Assembly (NCBI RefSeq): GCF_034140825.1
Contig: NC_089035.1
Span: 30,621,001 to 30,685,000 of the forward strand
From: Oryza sativa Japonica Group
Taxonomy: Eukaryota; Streptophyta; Magnoliopsida; Poales; Poaceae
Direction: 5' to 3'
DNA length: 64,000 nt
The stretch's first letter is position 1, and each line of letters begins with the position of its first letter. Under the pieces are notes generated by a model that was not told where the DNA came from, made no database searches, and was given only the letters and a program-made list of their open reading frames with translations. A program made the translations under genes and the position numbers. This document shows, one piece after another, positions 24,189 through 35,240 of the stretch.

Positions 24189-25667
24189 ATGAATATGCTG
24201 GTTCCTGCAGCCGTAAGTGATATTGCCTATAGACTCACAACCTTTGCCATCAAGAAATATCAGCAACTGCCAGATGCTGAGGTGGCTCTGGAGACACTAA
24301 ACCGACTGCTACTAAGAGCCCAGACCATCATTGAGGAGGCAGAGGGAAAGTGTATTGCCAATGAAGGGATGCTCCATCAGTTGCAGATGTTAATAGAGGG
24401 GATGTACAGAGGCCACTACTTGCTTGATAGGTATAAATATCCAGCCCTTCAAGAGGACAGAAAGGATGAGGAGGTGAGTCATGTCTATTCATTTTCTAAG
24501 TTCAATCCAGCCAAGCGTCTTCGTTTCTCCAGTCATAGAAGAACACTGTGTTTTGGTAGTAACAGCATAAAACAGCTACAAGGAATGATTGCTACCATAG
24601 AAAAAGGCATTTCTGACATGATGAATCTTGTTGTATTTTTGAGGAATTATCGAGTAGTGCACCACCAGCCTCGTGACACATATTCAGTTTTGGAAAATTG
24701 CATGTTTGGCCGTCAAATGGAACATGAGCAGGTGCTCAGTTTCTTGCTGCAAACAGATGGTCTTGGTGATGAAGATTTTCCTGTGCTTCCAATAATTGGT
24801 CCAAGAAAATGTGGGAAAAGCACTCTAGTCGAGCATGCTTGTCGTGATTATAGGGTGCGCAATCACTACTCTTTGATTTTGTTCCTTAGAGGAAATAACC
24901 TGAAGGATGCAAGAGTGGCAAATCTGAGAGAGAATGGTGTAGTGAAGCACCAAAACTATTCTTCATGCAAAAGGTTGCTGATAATTATTGAGCTAGCTTG
25001 CGATATCAGTGAACAAACATGGCAAAGCTTAAAATCTTCGATGAGTTGCTGGGCCCGTGGGAGCAAAATAATCATCACCAGCAGGTCAGATAAGATCGAG
25101 AATCTGGGAACAGCAGCAGCTATTCGGCTGGACCTCTTGCATCCAGAAGCCTACTGGTATTTCTTCAAGAAGCTTGCATTTGGAAGCAGAGACCCGGATG
25201 AGCACCCGAAGCTTGCTTCGGTAGCCATGGAGATTGCAACGGAGTACAGCGGGTCCTTTCTGGCTGCATACACCATTGGTGGATTACTGAGGGATAATTT
25301 CAATGCCCAGTTCTGGTGCTCTACTCTGAAGTACCTGAGGGCATACATACGCAACCAGCTCCGTTTGCATGGTGATCACCCTAACAATCTCTTACTGAAG
25401 GGCCAATGGGTGCATTGCTTGAGATTTGCAGAGGCCAGCAATCCTCTGTGGATGTCTGATTACTATGAGACGGACTCCTGTCCGGACCAGGCTCCCAATA
25501 TCTCGGACATCATGCTGGGAAGCGCCACACCTCGCGGGAGATTCGAGGCTCTAGGATGGAAGTCCAGGATGGCGCCTTACTACAGCTACATGATATGCTG
25601 CAGCACGGAGGCGCCAGGGCATGCGGTGGGCAGGAAGAAGCGCAGCTACGACCGGTTTTTGGTGTAG
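24189..25667 (+). CDS. LRR-less NB-ARC-like protein, copy A, 492 aa
   Basis: This is the first and most divergent member of the array. I chose the ATG in TCACCATGAAT rather than the one 14 codons upstream, because it aligns with the starts of the other copies. Residues 1-85 are an Rx_N-like helical region. The NB-ARC opening CMFGRQMEHEQV is near 171, and the P-loop GPRKCGKST is at 204-212. The Walker B position reads LLIIIEL, with Glu in place of Asp, and GSKIIITSRS is the RNBS-B motif. The GLPL region has become SGSFLAAYTIGGLL. The end carries the family motif FEALGWKSRMAPYYSY and the basic tail GRKKRSYDR. No LRR and no MHD motif are seen. By family it may act in immune signalling, but this is inference: the switch motifs are altered and its function is unknown. 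Codon use is ordinary and no break is seen. Confidence 0.85.
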   Translation: MNMLVPAAVSDIAYRLTTFAIKKYQQLPDAEVALETLNRLLLRAQTIIEEAEGKCIANEGMLHQLQMLIEGMYRGHYLLDRYKYPALQEDRKDEEVSHVYSFSKFNPAKRLRFSSHRRTLCFGSNSIKQLQGMIATIEKGISDMMNLVVFLRNYRVVHHQPRDTYSVLENCMFGRQMEHEQVLSFLLQTDGLGDEDFPVLPIIGPRKCGKSTLVEHACRDYRVRNHYSLILFLRGNNLKDARVANLRENGVVKHQNYSSCKRLLIIIELACDISEQTWQSLKSSMSCWARGSKIIITSRSDKIENLGTAAAIRLDLLHPEAYWYFFKKLAFGSRDPDEHPKLASVAMEIATEYSGSFLAAYTIGGLLRDNFNAQFWCSTLKYLRAYIRNQLRLHGDHPNNLLLKGQWVHCLRFAEASNPLWMSDYYETDSCPDQAPNISDIMLGSATPRGRFEALGWKSRMAPYYSYMICCSTEAPGHAVGRKKRSYDRFLV

Positions 25668-27971
25668 GTTAGTTCTGTGATAATGGTCAGTTGCATGGCT
25701 GAACGAGGCTAGCAACAGAGTTGCTGTATGTACTAAGTGAAGCAAAGCATTTCTTTCTCCTTTTTTTGTTTGTGCTGAACAAGCATTTGTTGACACTACT
25801 ATTGTGTATTGTGTATCACCCTGAGAAGCTGTTGCCTTGATGGATCAGGATGGAGTATCATAATCCTCTTGCAACATCTCAGTTCTGTAATCATCTATAA
25901 CTAGTTGAGTGGCCCGCGCAATTGCGCGGCTAGCACCTATACAAAATCATATATTTTTTTATATGATTTTACTTAAAATTTATTAAATAGTTATCTGATT
26001 GTCTTAAGACTTTTAAAGACCAAACCTTATCATCCTCGTGTTTCTAATTATATAGTTTTTAAAAGTCACACCAGTTGTTACCCCTTATGCCATCTCCTTC
26101 TTTATTTGCTTACTCGATCTACCACTATTTCTTTTCATTCTTCTTGGAACCTTTAAAAATTGGATTTTATAATTTTTAGAGTTTATTGTCACATTGGGTT
26201 TTATTTTTATAATTTCTAGATGTTCCGTCAAACGTTGCCATTATACTCCTCTACGGCCCGTCCACTGTCTCTTCGCTTTATTGTCATTGAGATTTAAAAA
26301 GTTGAACATAATTATCGTTTGTGTTCATTTTTAATTTCTAGAAGTCCCGCCAAACCGTCATTGGCTTTGCCATTGTACTCCTCTACGGCTCACCCGCTGC
26401 CTCTCTTCTTTATTGTCATTGAGATTTTAAAATCGAACATAATTATCATTATTTTTTTAGTTTTTAGAAGTTTCGAACCTTTAAAAATTGGACTTGTAGT
26501 TTCATTTTTTATAATTTTTAGAAGTCTCATCAAACGATGCCACTATGCCCCTCTACAGCCAGTCCGCCGCCTACTCTTTATTGTCATTGTGATTTAAAAA
26601 TTAGACCTTGTAGTTTTTAGAGTTTATTGTCTTGTTGGTTTTATTATTTTATAATTTTTAGAAGTCCCGTTAAACGATGTCACTATACTCCTCTACGGCC
26701 CATCCGCCGCCTACTCTTTATTGTAATTGGGATTCTAAAAATCGAACATAACTATTGTTGGAATTCATTTTTTATTTTCTAGAAGTCCCGCCAACCATTG
26801 GCGGCTCTCCTATACACCCCGCCCGCCGCTTCTCCTTTTTATTGTCATTGAGATTTCAAAAATCGAATATGATTATCAATGGGTTTTTTTTTTACTTTTT
26901 AGAAGTCCCGGGAAGCGCCTTGCTCGTTTGCTTCACGGCCTGCCTGTCGTCTCTCCTTTTAATCGTCATTAGGATTTTATTTGGTGTTTTATTAACAGTT
27001 TTTATATGTCGTATCAACCGCCACCACTCTACTCCTTTATAGGTCTGTTACTTAATTTATCTCGTCATGTGTTTTAGATGGTCTTTTCTTTCAATAGTCT
27101 TTATTTTTATCATAAATTTTAGTTATTTATAAATTGTATTCCTAATTGAAATTTTATTTTTATTTTTCTAATTTCATAATTTATTTTTTAAATTTTAATT
27201 AATATCATATTGTGTTCTTTTAATATTTTTATTTTTTATTTTTGAATTTCAGTTCTTTCAAAATTGTATTCATACTTGAACTCTCTTTTAATTTTTCTAA
27301 ATTTGGATATTATTTTATTTTTTATTCTGAATTTTAATTAATCTCGTATTGGGTTCTTATATGGATTCTTCTTTCAATATTGCTTATTTTTAATTATATT
27401 TTAGCTAATTTTAAATTGTATTTCTACTTGAACTCTTCTTTATTTTTTTTAATTTCAGATTTTTATTTTTATTTCCAATTTTAATTAATCTCTTATTGGG
27501 ATCTTATATGGACTCTTCTCTCAATATTTCTTATTTTTAATTCTGAATTTTAGCTATTTTTACACTGTATTCCTACTTGGACTATCATTTTCTTTTGTAA
27601 TTTTGGATTTTATTTTATTTTTATTTCGAATTTTGATTAATATCGTATTGGATTTTTATATGGAAACTTCTTTCAATATTGTTTGTTTTTAATTCCGAAT
27701 TTTAGCTATTCTTAAATTGTATTTCTACTTGAACTCTCTCTCTCTCTCTCTTTTTCTAATTTTGGATTTTATTTTATTTTTATTTCGAATTTTGATTAAT
27801 CTCGTATTGGGTTCTTATATGGAAACTTCTTTATGAATTTCAGCTATTTTTAGATTGTATTCCTACTTGAACTCTCCTTTTCTTTTTTTCTTTTTTCTCC
27901 GATTAATGTGGGAATTTCTAGCCCTCACAGCGAACGTGGTGCCTCCTTTCAAAGCTATTTTAATAATATAA

Positions 27972-30130
27972 CTAGCTGGGTGGCCCGCGCAATTGCGGTT
28001 AGCACCCAAACAAAATCATATACTTTTTAGTATGATTTTACTTAAAATTTATTAAATAGCTATCCCCGTATCATCCCCGTATTTCTAATTATGTAGTTGT
28101 TAAAAGTCACACCAGCTGCTACCCCTTACTTCTGTCATATTCTTCTTTATTTGCTTGCTCGGTTTACCACTATTTCTATTCATTCTCCTTGAAACCTTTA
28201 AAAATTGGATATTATAGTTTTTTGAGTTTATTATTTCGTTGGGTTACGTTTTTATAATTTCTGGAAGTCCTGTCAAACGCTGTCATTATACTCCTCTACG
28301 GCTCGTCCACTGTCTTTTCTCTTTATTGTCATTGGGATTTTACAAATCGAACATAATTATTGTTCGAGTTCATTTTTTACTTTCTATAAGTCCCGCCAAA
28401 CTATCAGAGGCTTTGCCATTGTACTCCTTTATAGCTCGCTCACTGTCTCCTTTCTTTATTATCATTGAGATTTTAAAATCAAACATGATCATCATTGGGT
28501 TTTTTTCTTTAATTTTTAGAAGTTCCGAACCTTTAAAAATTGGACCTTGTAGTTTTTAGAATTTATTGTCTTGTTGGGTTTCATTTTTTTATAATTTTTA
28601 GAAGTCACGTCAAACAATGCCACTGTACTTCTCTACGACTCGTCCGCCGCCTACTCTTTATTGTCATTGGGATTATAAAAATCGAACATAACTATCGTTG
28701 TAATTCATTTTTTATTTTCTAGAAGTCTCACCAACCGTTGGCGGCTCTGCAACTATACTCCTGTACGACCCGCCCGCTGCCTCTCCTTATTGTCATTGAG
28801 ATTTTAAAAATCAAATATGATTATCATTGGAGTTTTTTTTTTACTTTCTAGAAGTCCTGCCAACCGCCTTGACTGGTTGCTTCACGACCTACCCGTCATC
28901 ATTCTATTTGGTGTTTTATAAATAGTTTTTAGATGTCGTATCAACCGCCACTACTCTACTCCTTTTATAAACTTATTACTTAATTAATCTCGTCATGTGT
29001 TTTAGATGGTCTTTTCTTCCAATAGTCTTTATTTTTTATCATTAATTTTAGTTATTTATAAATTGTAGTCCTAGTTGATTTTTTTCTTTTTCTAATTGCA
29101 TTTTTTTTTCAAATTTTAATTAATACCGTATAGTGTTCTTTTTAATATTTTTATTTTTTATTTTTGAATTTTAGTCGTTTCAAAATTGTATTTCTGCTTG
29201 AACTCTCTTTTAGTTTTTCTAATTTTGGATATTATTTTATTTTTATTCTGAATTTTAATTAATCTCGTATTAGGTTCTTATATGGATTGTTCTTTCAATA
29301 TTTGCTTATTTTTAATGCCGAATTTCATATATTATTCCTACTTGAACTACTCTTTTCGTTTTGCTAATTTCGGATTTTATTTTTATTTTTATTCTGAATG
29401 TTAATTAATCTCGTATTGGGTTCTTATATGGACTCTTCTCTCAATATTCCTTGAGATAATCCGTTATATGCCACTGAAAATTGGTCTGTTCCCTTATATG
29501 CCACTAAAAATTGGCTCTTCCCTTATATGCGATTGGTCCAAATTTGCGCACCCTCTCATGCCACTACCGTCAGTTGACCGTGTGTTGACCGTTAACTCTC
29601 GAGTAAAAAAGACATATTTACCCTATCTGAGTTGTTAGGTATACCTTATACTCAGAAGGATAAATACGTTTTTTTCCTTGAGAATTAATGGTCAACACAC
29701 GGTCAACTGACGGGAGTGGCATAAGAGGGTGTGCAAATTTGTATCAATGGCATATAAGGGAAGAACCAAATTTCATGGCATATAAGGGATCAGACCAATT
29801 TTCAGTGGCATATAAGGTATTCTCTCATATTCCTTATTTTTAATTCCGAATTTCAGTTATTTTTAAATTGTATTCCTACTTGGACTCTCCTTTTCTTTTC
29901 TAATTTCGGATTTTATTTTGGTTTTATTCCGAATTTGATTAATCTCGTATTGGGTTCTTATATAGACCCATCTTTCAATATTCCTTATTTTTAATTCCGA
30001 ATTTCAGCTATTTTAAAATTGTATTTCTACCTGGACTCTTCTTTTCCTTTTCTCCGATTAATGTGGGAATTTCTAGCCCCCACAGCGAACGTGGTGTCTC
30101 CTTTCAAAGCTGTTTTACTAATATAATAGA
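27972..30130 (-). mobile_element. Helitron, inner copy
   Basis: The 3' end on the minus strand has the hairpin AACCGCAATTGCGCGGGC and then CTAG followed by T. The 5' end TCTATTATATTAGTAAAAC is preceded by A. The body closely resembles the outer copy, phrase by phrase. It is interrupted by a Mutator-type MITE at 29453-29826. Confidence 0.75.
29453..29826. mobile_element. Mutator-type MITE, 374 bp
   Basis: The long inverted ends contain TATGCCACTGAAAATTGGTC and its complement. The flanking 9-bp target duplication ATATTCCTT (29444-29452 and 29827-29835) is perfect. It inserted into the inner Helitron, so it is the youngest of the three nested elements. Confidence 0.85.
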
Positions 30131-30339
30131 TAGATCTGAGCTACAATAGTTAAACTACAGCAGTTCAGTATCACTAGTTATTGTGTATTCGTGTTTCTCC
30201 CTGACAAAGCTGCTACCTTGATGGATCAGGATCATCATCCTCTTGGAGCATATCTAGTTCTGTAATCATGATCTAATTAAGTTCAGTAACTCATCTACCC
30301 TAAGGTGAGTTTGAGGAGGAGGAAATTGAGAAAATTGGG

Positions 30340-30745
30340 AAGATACGTAACGAGGTGAGCCATTAGCGTATGATTAATTGAGTATTAACTATTTTAAATT
30401 TGAAAAATAGATTAATATGAATTTTCAAAGCAACTTTCCTATAGAAAATTTTTACAAAAAATACACCGTTTAGTAGTTTAAGAAGCGTGCGCGCGAAAAT
30501 CGAAACAAACTCACTCACTTTCTTCAGCTGCCGAACGCAGCCTAAGTGTTTGAGAGGAGAGAAAAAAAGAAGATTGAGAAGATACACAAAACGAGATAGA
30601 TGAGCTATTAGCACATAATTAATTGAGTATTAACTATTTTAAATTTTAAAAATAAATTAATATGTTTTTTAGATCAACTTTTTTATAGATTTTTTTAACA
30701 AATATACCATTTAATAGTTTGGGAAATGTGTGCGTGAAAAAAGGC
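30340..30745. mobile_element. Two adjacent copies of the 4.5-kb MITE family
   Basis: Two successive stretches (about 30340-30545 and 30550-30745) share GATTAATTGAGTATTAACTA, CAACTTT..TATAGA and CCGTTTAGTAGTTT-like phrases with 4522-4762. The outer ends are not sharp. Confidence 0.5.
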
Positions 30746-30764
30746 AGTGCATTCCCTCCCAATC

Positions 30765-31108
30765 CCCCACCAACGAACGGTTTTCTTTCGCTAATAACCC
30801 CCGTCCCGTGCAACGTTTGCTCGCTTTCTCAGGTCTTTCTCTTCCCCGTATCCCCACTTCGCGACCAAAGGCTTCCGCGCGGAGCCGACGCGGCGGCGAT
30901 GCTCGGCCGCGTGGCGGTCGCGGATGCTGCCGCGGGCGGGCGGGCGGACGCGGACCTCTCGCGTGGGCTTCTCGTGCGGCGCCCTGGACATCACACCCCG
31001 CCGTACGGCCGCCGCTCCCACCGCGGTGGCGTGCGCGCGGGCCTTGGGTGCGGCACACTGCTCCGCGGCGCCGCGCGGCCGCGTCCGTACTCTCTAGCCT
31101 GCGGGTAA
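30765..31108 (+). promoter_or_regulatory. GC-rich probable 5' leader exon of copy B
   Basis: A CT-rich stretch turns into a very GC-rich one with several unconserved short frames. It ends at a good donor, GCGGGTAAGC, near 31106. A possible acceptor, TACCCCCAG, lies about 40 bases before the copy B ATG. This suggests a spliced 5' UTR as proposed for copy A. Confidence 0.45.
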
Positions 31109-31526
31109 GCAACGAACTCCTCCTGATTCGATTTGAGTTTTGCGAATCCTCCAGTTTCCTTAACAAGTCAAGATGGACACAATGAGGTCGGGGAACGCAA
31201 ATGTGGTCGAACGATGTCGTAAGCTTGCGGTAATTGTAGACTATGCACATCTTAGTTGACAACTCGTATCGTAAATTAAATAGCCTATCCACGGTCACGA
31301 TGGTTTAGAATTCTCTTTAGGCTGCACCCAAAATTTCTATAGTCAAACACACGGGGTTGAATAAACCACATTGATTAGTTCAAAAAAAAAAAACCACATT
31401 GTCCGTTGAAATGTTGCACGCGAGTGTTTAAACTCATCCAGCCAGAGATCAGCTGTGTCCTGATCCCTGAATTAATTTAGTACCCCCAGCAAGAAACCGT
31501 CCCTCTTCCACTGTGGGAGCTTCAGA

Positions 31527-32999
31527 ATGGAGGTGCTCCTGTCTGCAGTTCTTGGTGATCTTGTGAGTAGATCCATATCCTTCTTAGTTGACAAATACTA
31601 CCAGCAGAAGATGGGCATGGGGGTGGATCTGCAATGCCTGCGCCACTTGCTGCTGCGGATCGAGGCAACTGTCCTGGAGGTCGAGGGGCGGCACATCACA
31701 AATCGAGCGATGCTCCAGCAGCTTCAGATGCTAAGAGAAGGCATGTACAAGGGATACTACTTGGTTGATACTATCAAGAATGGAGTGCTTCAGCATGAGA
31801 TGGTCAATGATGAGGTTGGTGATCACTCATTTTCCTTTCCCAAACTCAGACCTACCAAGCGGTTGTGTTTCTCCACTAGGACGTTCACCATGGCTTTTCA
31901 AGGTGAGGATAGGAAGGAGGTGGGAGAGATGCTTTGTAGCCTACTGAGTATCACTGACGATATGAAAGAGTTTCTTGTTTTCTTGAAGGGATATCCTCAC
32001 ATACACCGCCAACCTTATAGCCAACATTTAATTTTGGAAAAATGCATGTTTGGTCGCCAAGCAGAAATAGAGAGGATTACCAATTTCTTGTTGCGAGAAT
32101 CTCTTGGGGCAGAAAGTTTGGGAGTTCTTCCAATAATAGGTCCAGCAAGAGTTGGGAAAAGTACTCTTGTTGAGCATATTTGCTATGATGAGAGGGTACG
32201 CAGTTTTTTCTCTTCTATTGTTTTCTGTAGTGGAAGTGATATCGGAAGCAAAAGCTTTGCTGATCTCAGAGATAGTGGCATAGTCAAGCATCAAAGTTGT
32301 GTTGCACATGAACGGTCACTTATCATCATCGAATTTATTGATGATGGCGATGTAGATGAGGAAAACTGGAGAAGATTGTACTCTTCAAGAAGCTGCATAC
32401 CACATGGGAGTAAAATTATTATTACAAGTAGATCTGAAAGGTTCAGGAATGTTGGAACAACTCAACCTCTTGAGCTAAGTTTGTTGCCTCAGGAGGCCCA
32501 TTGGTACTTCTTCAAGGTGCTTGCCTTTGGAAGCACAAACCCTGTGGAGCACCCATTTCTAGAATCAGCAGCTATGGAAATGGCAGCAGAGTACAGATGT
32601 TTTGTAGCTGCTAATTTCGTTGCTTCATTATTCAGAGCTAATTTTTGCACCCAGTTTTGGCATTTGTTCCTTAGATGTCACAGAAACATCGTTGAGAAAC
32701 ATGTCATTCTATTTGGTGAACATCCATACACTCTTGTTCAAAAAAATCACGGTATATATCTTGTTGAAAATTTTAGGGATCCAAAATTCATTCTAGTCAA
32801 TGGCTATAAAACATGTCTCAGGGATGATGATCCTAAGGTAATGCTACATGAAGTCCATACTGGAACTTCTAAAGCTCATGGAAAATTTGAGGTCCTAGTA
32901 TGGAGATCACGCATACCTCCCTACCATGAGTTCGTAATGAGTTGTGAAGCACAAGCACAGCAGCATATAATATTCAAGAGGAAGCGGTTTTTGGCATAG
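31527..32999 (+). CDS. LRR-less NB-ARC-like protein, copy B, 490 aa
   Basis: The protein opens MEVLLSAVLGDLVSRSISFL, the canonical N terminus of the family. The Rx_N-like region covers about 1-85. The NB-ARC opening CMFGRQAEIERI is near 173, and the P-loop GPARVGKST is at 205-213. Walker B reads SLIIIEFIDD. RNBS-B is GSKIIITSRS, and PQEAHWYFFKVLAFGS follows. GLPL is replaced by RCFVAANFVASL. The tail has FEVLVWRSRIPPYHEF and ends FKRKRFLA, so the basic end is kept but shortened. The 5' leader is probably spliced. It groups with A and C through the EHP and AMEMA(A)EY phrases. The gene is complete, and the function is not known. Confidence 0.86.
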   Translation: MEVLLSAVLGDLVSRSISFLVDKYYQQKMGMGVDLQCLRHLLLRIEATVLEVEGRHITNRAMLQQLQMLREGMYKGYYLVDTIKNGVLQHEMVNDEVGDHSFSFPKLRPTKRLCFSTRTFTMAFQGEDRKEVGEMLCSLLSITDDMKEFLVFLKGYPHIHRQPYSQHLILEKCMFGRQAEIERITNFLLRESLGAESLGVLPIIGPARVGKSTLVEHICYDERVRSFFSSIVFCSGSDIGSKSFADLRDSGIVKHQSCVAHERSLIIIEFIDDGDVDEENWRRLYSSRSCIPHGSKIIITSRSERFRNVGTTQPLELSLLPQEAHWYFFKVLAFGSTNPVEHPFLESAAMEMAAEYRCFVAANFVASLFRANFCTQFWHLFLRCHRNIVEKHVILFGEHPYTLVQKNHGIYLVENFRDPKFILVNGYKTCLRDDDPKVMLHEVHTGTSKAHGKFEVLVWRSRIPPYHEFVMSCEAQAQQHIIFKRKRFLA

Positions 33000-35170
33000 G
33001 GGAGTTTGACTTGGTATCAGGTCGTCCATGGATTATAATTATTAAGACCAGTTGATAATGTTAAGTAGGCCATCTGCCACATGCATGATACACTACCTGT
33101 GCACACTGTTCATGCGCGTGAATGGATACGTTCTGGTACTCTAGCAACAGTTGTTATGTTAGAAACTAATTAGGCTGAATTGCCAGTGATAAGCGTTTTG
33201 GAGGTCAAGCCATCTGATCCACATAAGGATGGGTTGTATCTATTTTTGTTAAGCAAACAATATGAAAGAATCAATCATTTAATCTAGTCTCCTCACATGT
33301 ATATTCAACTCATAGACAGTTATGAAGGAACAACTATAATGTGTATGAATAATATGTAAGATGGCATCTCTCATTTCTTCAATGAAATATATAATCTTGT
33401 CCATTTTCGGAATATAATGTATGTTTCTTCAATTGTCTGTTCAATATTTTTATATCAGATGTGATTATGTAAACAATAATTCGAGAATTTCTCATCATCT
33501 TAAGCCTGATCAACCTTCAAAATTTTTGTTATCAAGAGATACATGTCCATATTTATGTTTCTCTTTTACATTCTCAGTGGCACTATCTTCCTGAAAAGCA
33601 TGCCCATGCATGGCCTCTATTTCTCTCTGTCGCCAAATGTGATCAGGACGGTTTAGTTGATGTGATAGGTTTTTTCTTAAGGTGGTCCTCATGTTGTGTA
33701 GCATATTTATCTGAACTGTATATTTTTTCTTCATCTTAATGCAATGATCATAGCTCTAATACATATCAGTAAAATTGTAAAAAGTAGCACAATCTGTTGG
33801 CGGGCAACTTCTAGATTCAAGCATCTAAAGGTTCATACTCCATATTGATGGTGTGTACGTCTGTGGGACTGCAGGATATTACGAAAGGCACATGATGGTA
33901 TGTATGAATAACTTCTGCATAAGACCTTAATTACTCACATTATCATAGTTCAGCTGGGCCAATATTGGTACCAATGCCAACCAAGAGAGTTGCTCCTTTT
34001 TTATTTGGTCTAAACATTTCTGTAAGGGTCACATCATATGGAAATGCTAGTAAGAATCTGGCAAAAGCCAAAAGAAGCAGCAAAAACTAGCCAAACATAT
34101 CATGCACCAAATCCACTGTGAACTGTTTAATCCAAGGGTCCTCTGTGCACAATTGACTCCACAGGTTATGTACTGTTGCTTTTCCTTATTTTGATATAAG
34201 AATTTTTATCCTAACAGGGCGAGATGACCCTTCTCCATTAAACTGACATCTTTGTATTGAAGATGCAGGTCAAGCTGCTCCTTTTCCTTGCCAATCTGTC
34301 ATTCTGATTTCAAGTTGAACATGAGATCAAGGCACCAAAGACTCTTCTTATACCTTTGTTTCAATCAAGCACCGGTACAGAATGAAGTGAAGGATACTGC
34401 TTCAAAACAAATCGAAGTGTGTAAGGAAGGTAATGCTCATTTGTCCTCTCTGTGCCTGTGACCGCGATTTCTGAAATCTGTCCTCTCTTTCCTGAGCTTG
34501 TACCCGTACGTCATTTGTGGAAATTCTGCAATCTGTACCATCTGTAGTGCTTGAAAGTCCAACCTCTTTGAATGATAGTCGTGAAAAAAATAGTGGTAAG
34601 AAAAAAAAAACTGGCGTTATATACTTATATTGTGCAAGATTACAAGTATCCCACATGATTTCAATCGAGAACACAAGAAAAGACAAGAAAGCAGAGACAA
34701 ATTTCTATAAATTGGCCTAGTACCTGGAAAGTGAAATCTGCCATCACCCATCAGGTTCATCTGCACCGGTCCTTGTCTTGCTTTGTCAGCGAGCTCGGGA
34801 AGCAACTGAGCAGCACCCTGGGAGCTGGGGAAGCGTCCCTCTCTCCGCCGGCCGATGTGGATGCGCAACGAATAAATGCGCCGCCTGGATTGCTGCGTGG
34901 CGAGCTCCGCATCTCGCTGTTCCTTTCCTGGTTTTTGTGAAGCATCGAATAGCCAAAAACATGTGTATCCCATAGTGTGTATTCAGCAATCTGCCACTGC
35001 CACACTGTTCATCACACTCACACCTGCAGCCAAAAAGCTTGAGATACCTGGAGAATCCAGTGAGGATTTTACCCTAAAAGTACCGAGCACTGTAAGTTCA
35101 GTTTCAGTTGCAGCTCTTTTCCATCCTCTGTTTACTTATATATAATAGACCTGCTTTTGTAGCCAAATCC
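33000..35170. other. Intergenic, between copies B and C
   Basis: No coding frame with a recognisable product was found. A moderately GC-rich stretch at about 34780-34930 sits where a leader exon of copy C might be. I see no clear similarity to the other leaders and no firm splice sites. Confidence 0.35.
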
Positions 35171-35240
35171 TGTGGACTTATCGCAAAAAAGGGGATTTAT
35201 CATGCAGTTTTTCTTCTCTCCTGAAGGTTGGGTGACCGAC

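Larger units (their letters stand above)
25901..30134 (-). mobile_element. Helitron, outer copy of a same-orientation pair
   Basis: Read on the minus strand, the 3' end has the hairpin CCGCGCAATTGCGCGG followed by CTAG and then T. The 5' end starts TCTATTATATTA and is preceded by A, so the insertion lies between A and T as Helitrons do. Its own body is 25901-27971 plus 30131-30134. A second Helitron of the same family is inserted four bases inside the 5' end. The interior is AT-rich with repeated AGAAGTCCCGCCAAAC-like phrases and no coding capacity, so it is non-autonomous. A CT microsatellite lies at about 27737-27755. Confidence 0.75.

Noticed and set aside
33500-35150. Possible extra gene or exons between copies B and C
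   Set aside because: Only short overlapping frames on both strands, without conserved sequence or firm splice sites.
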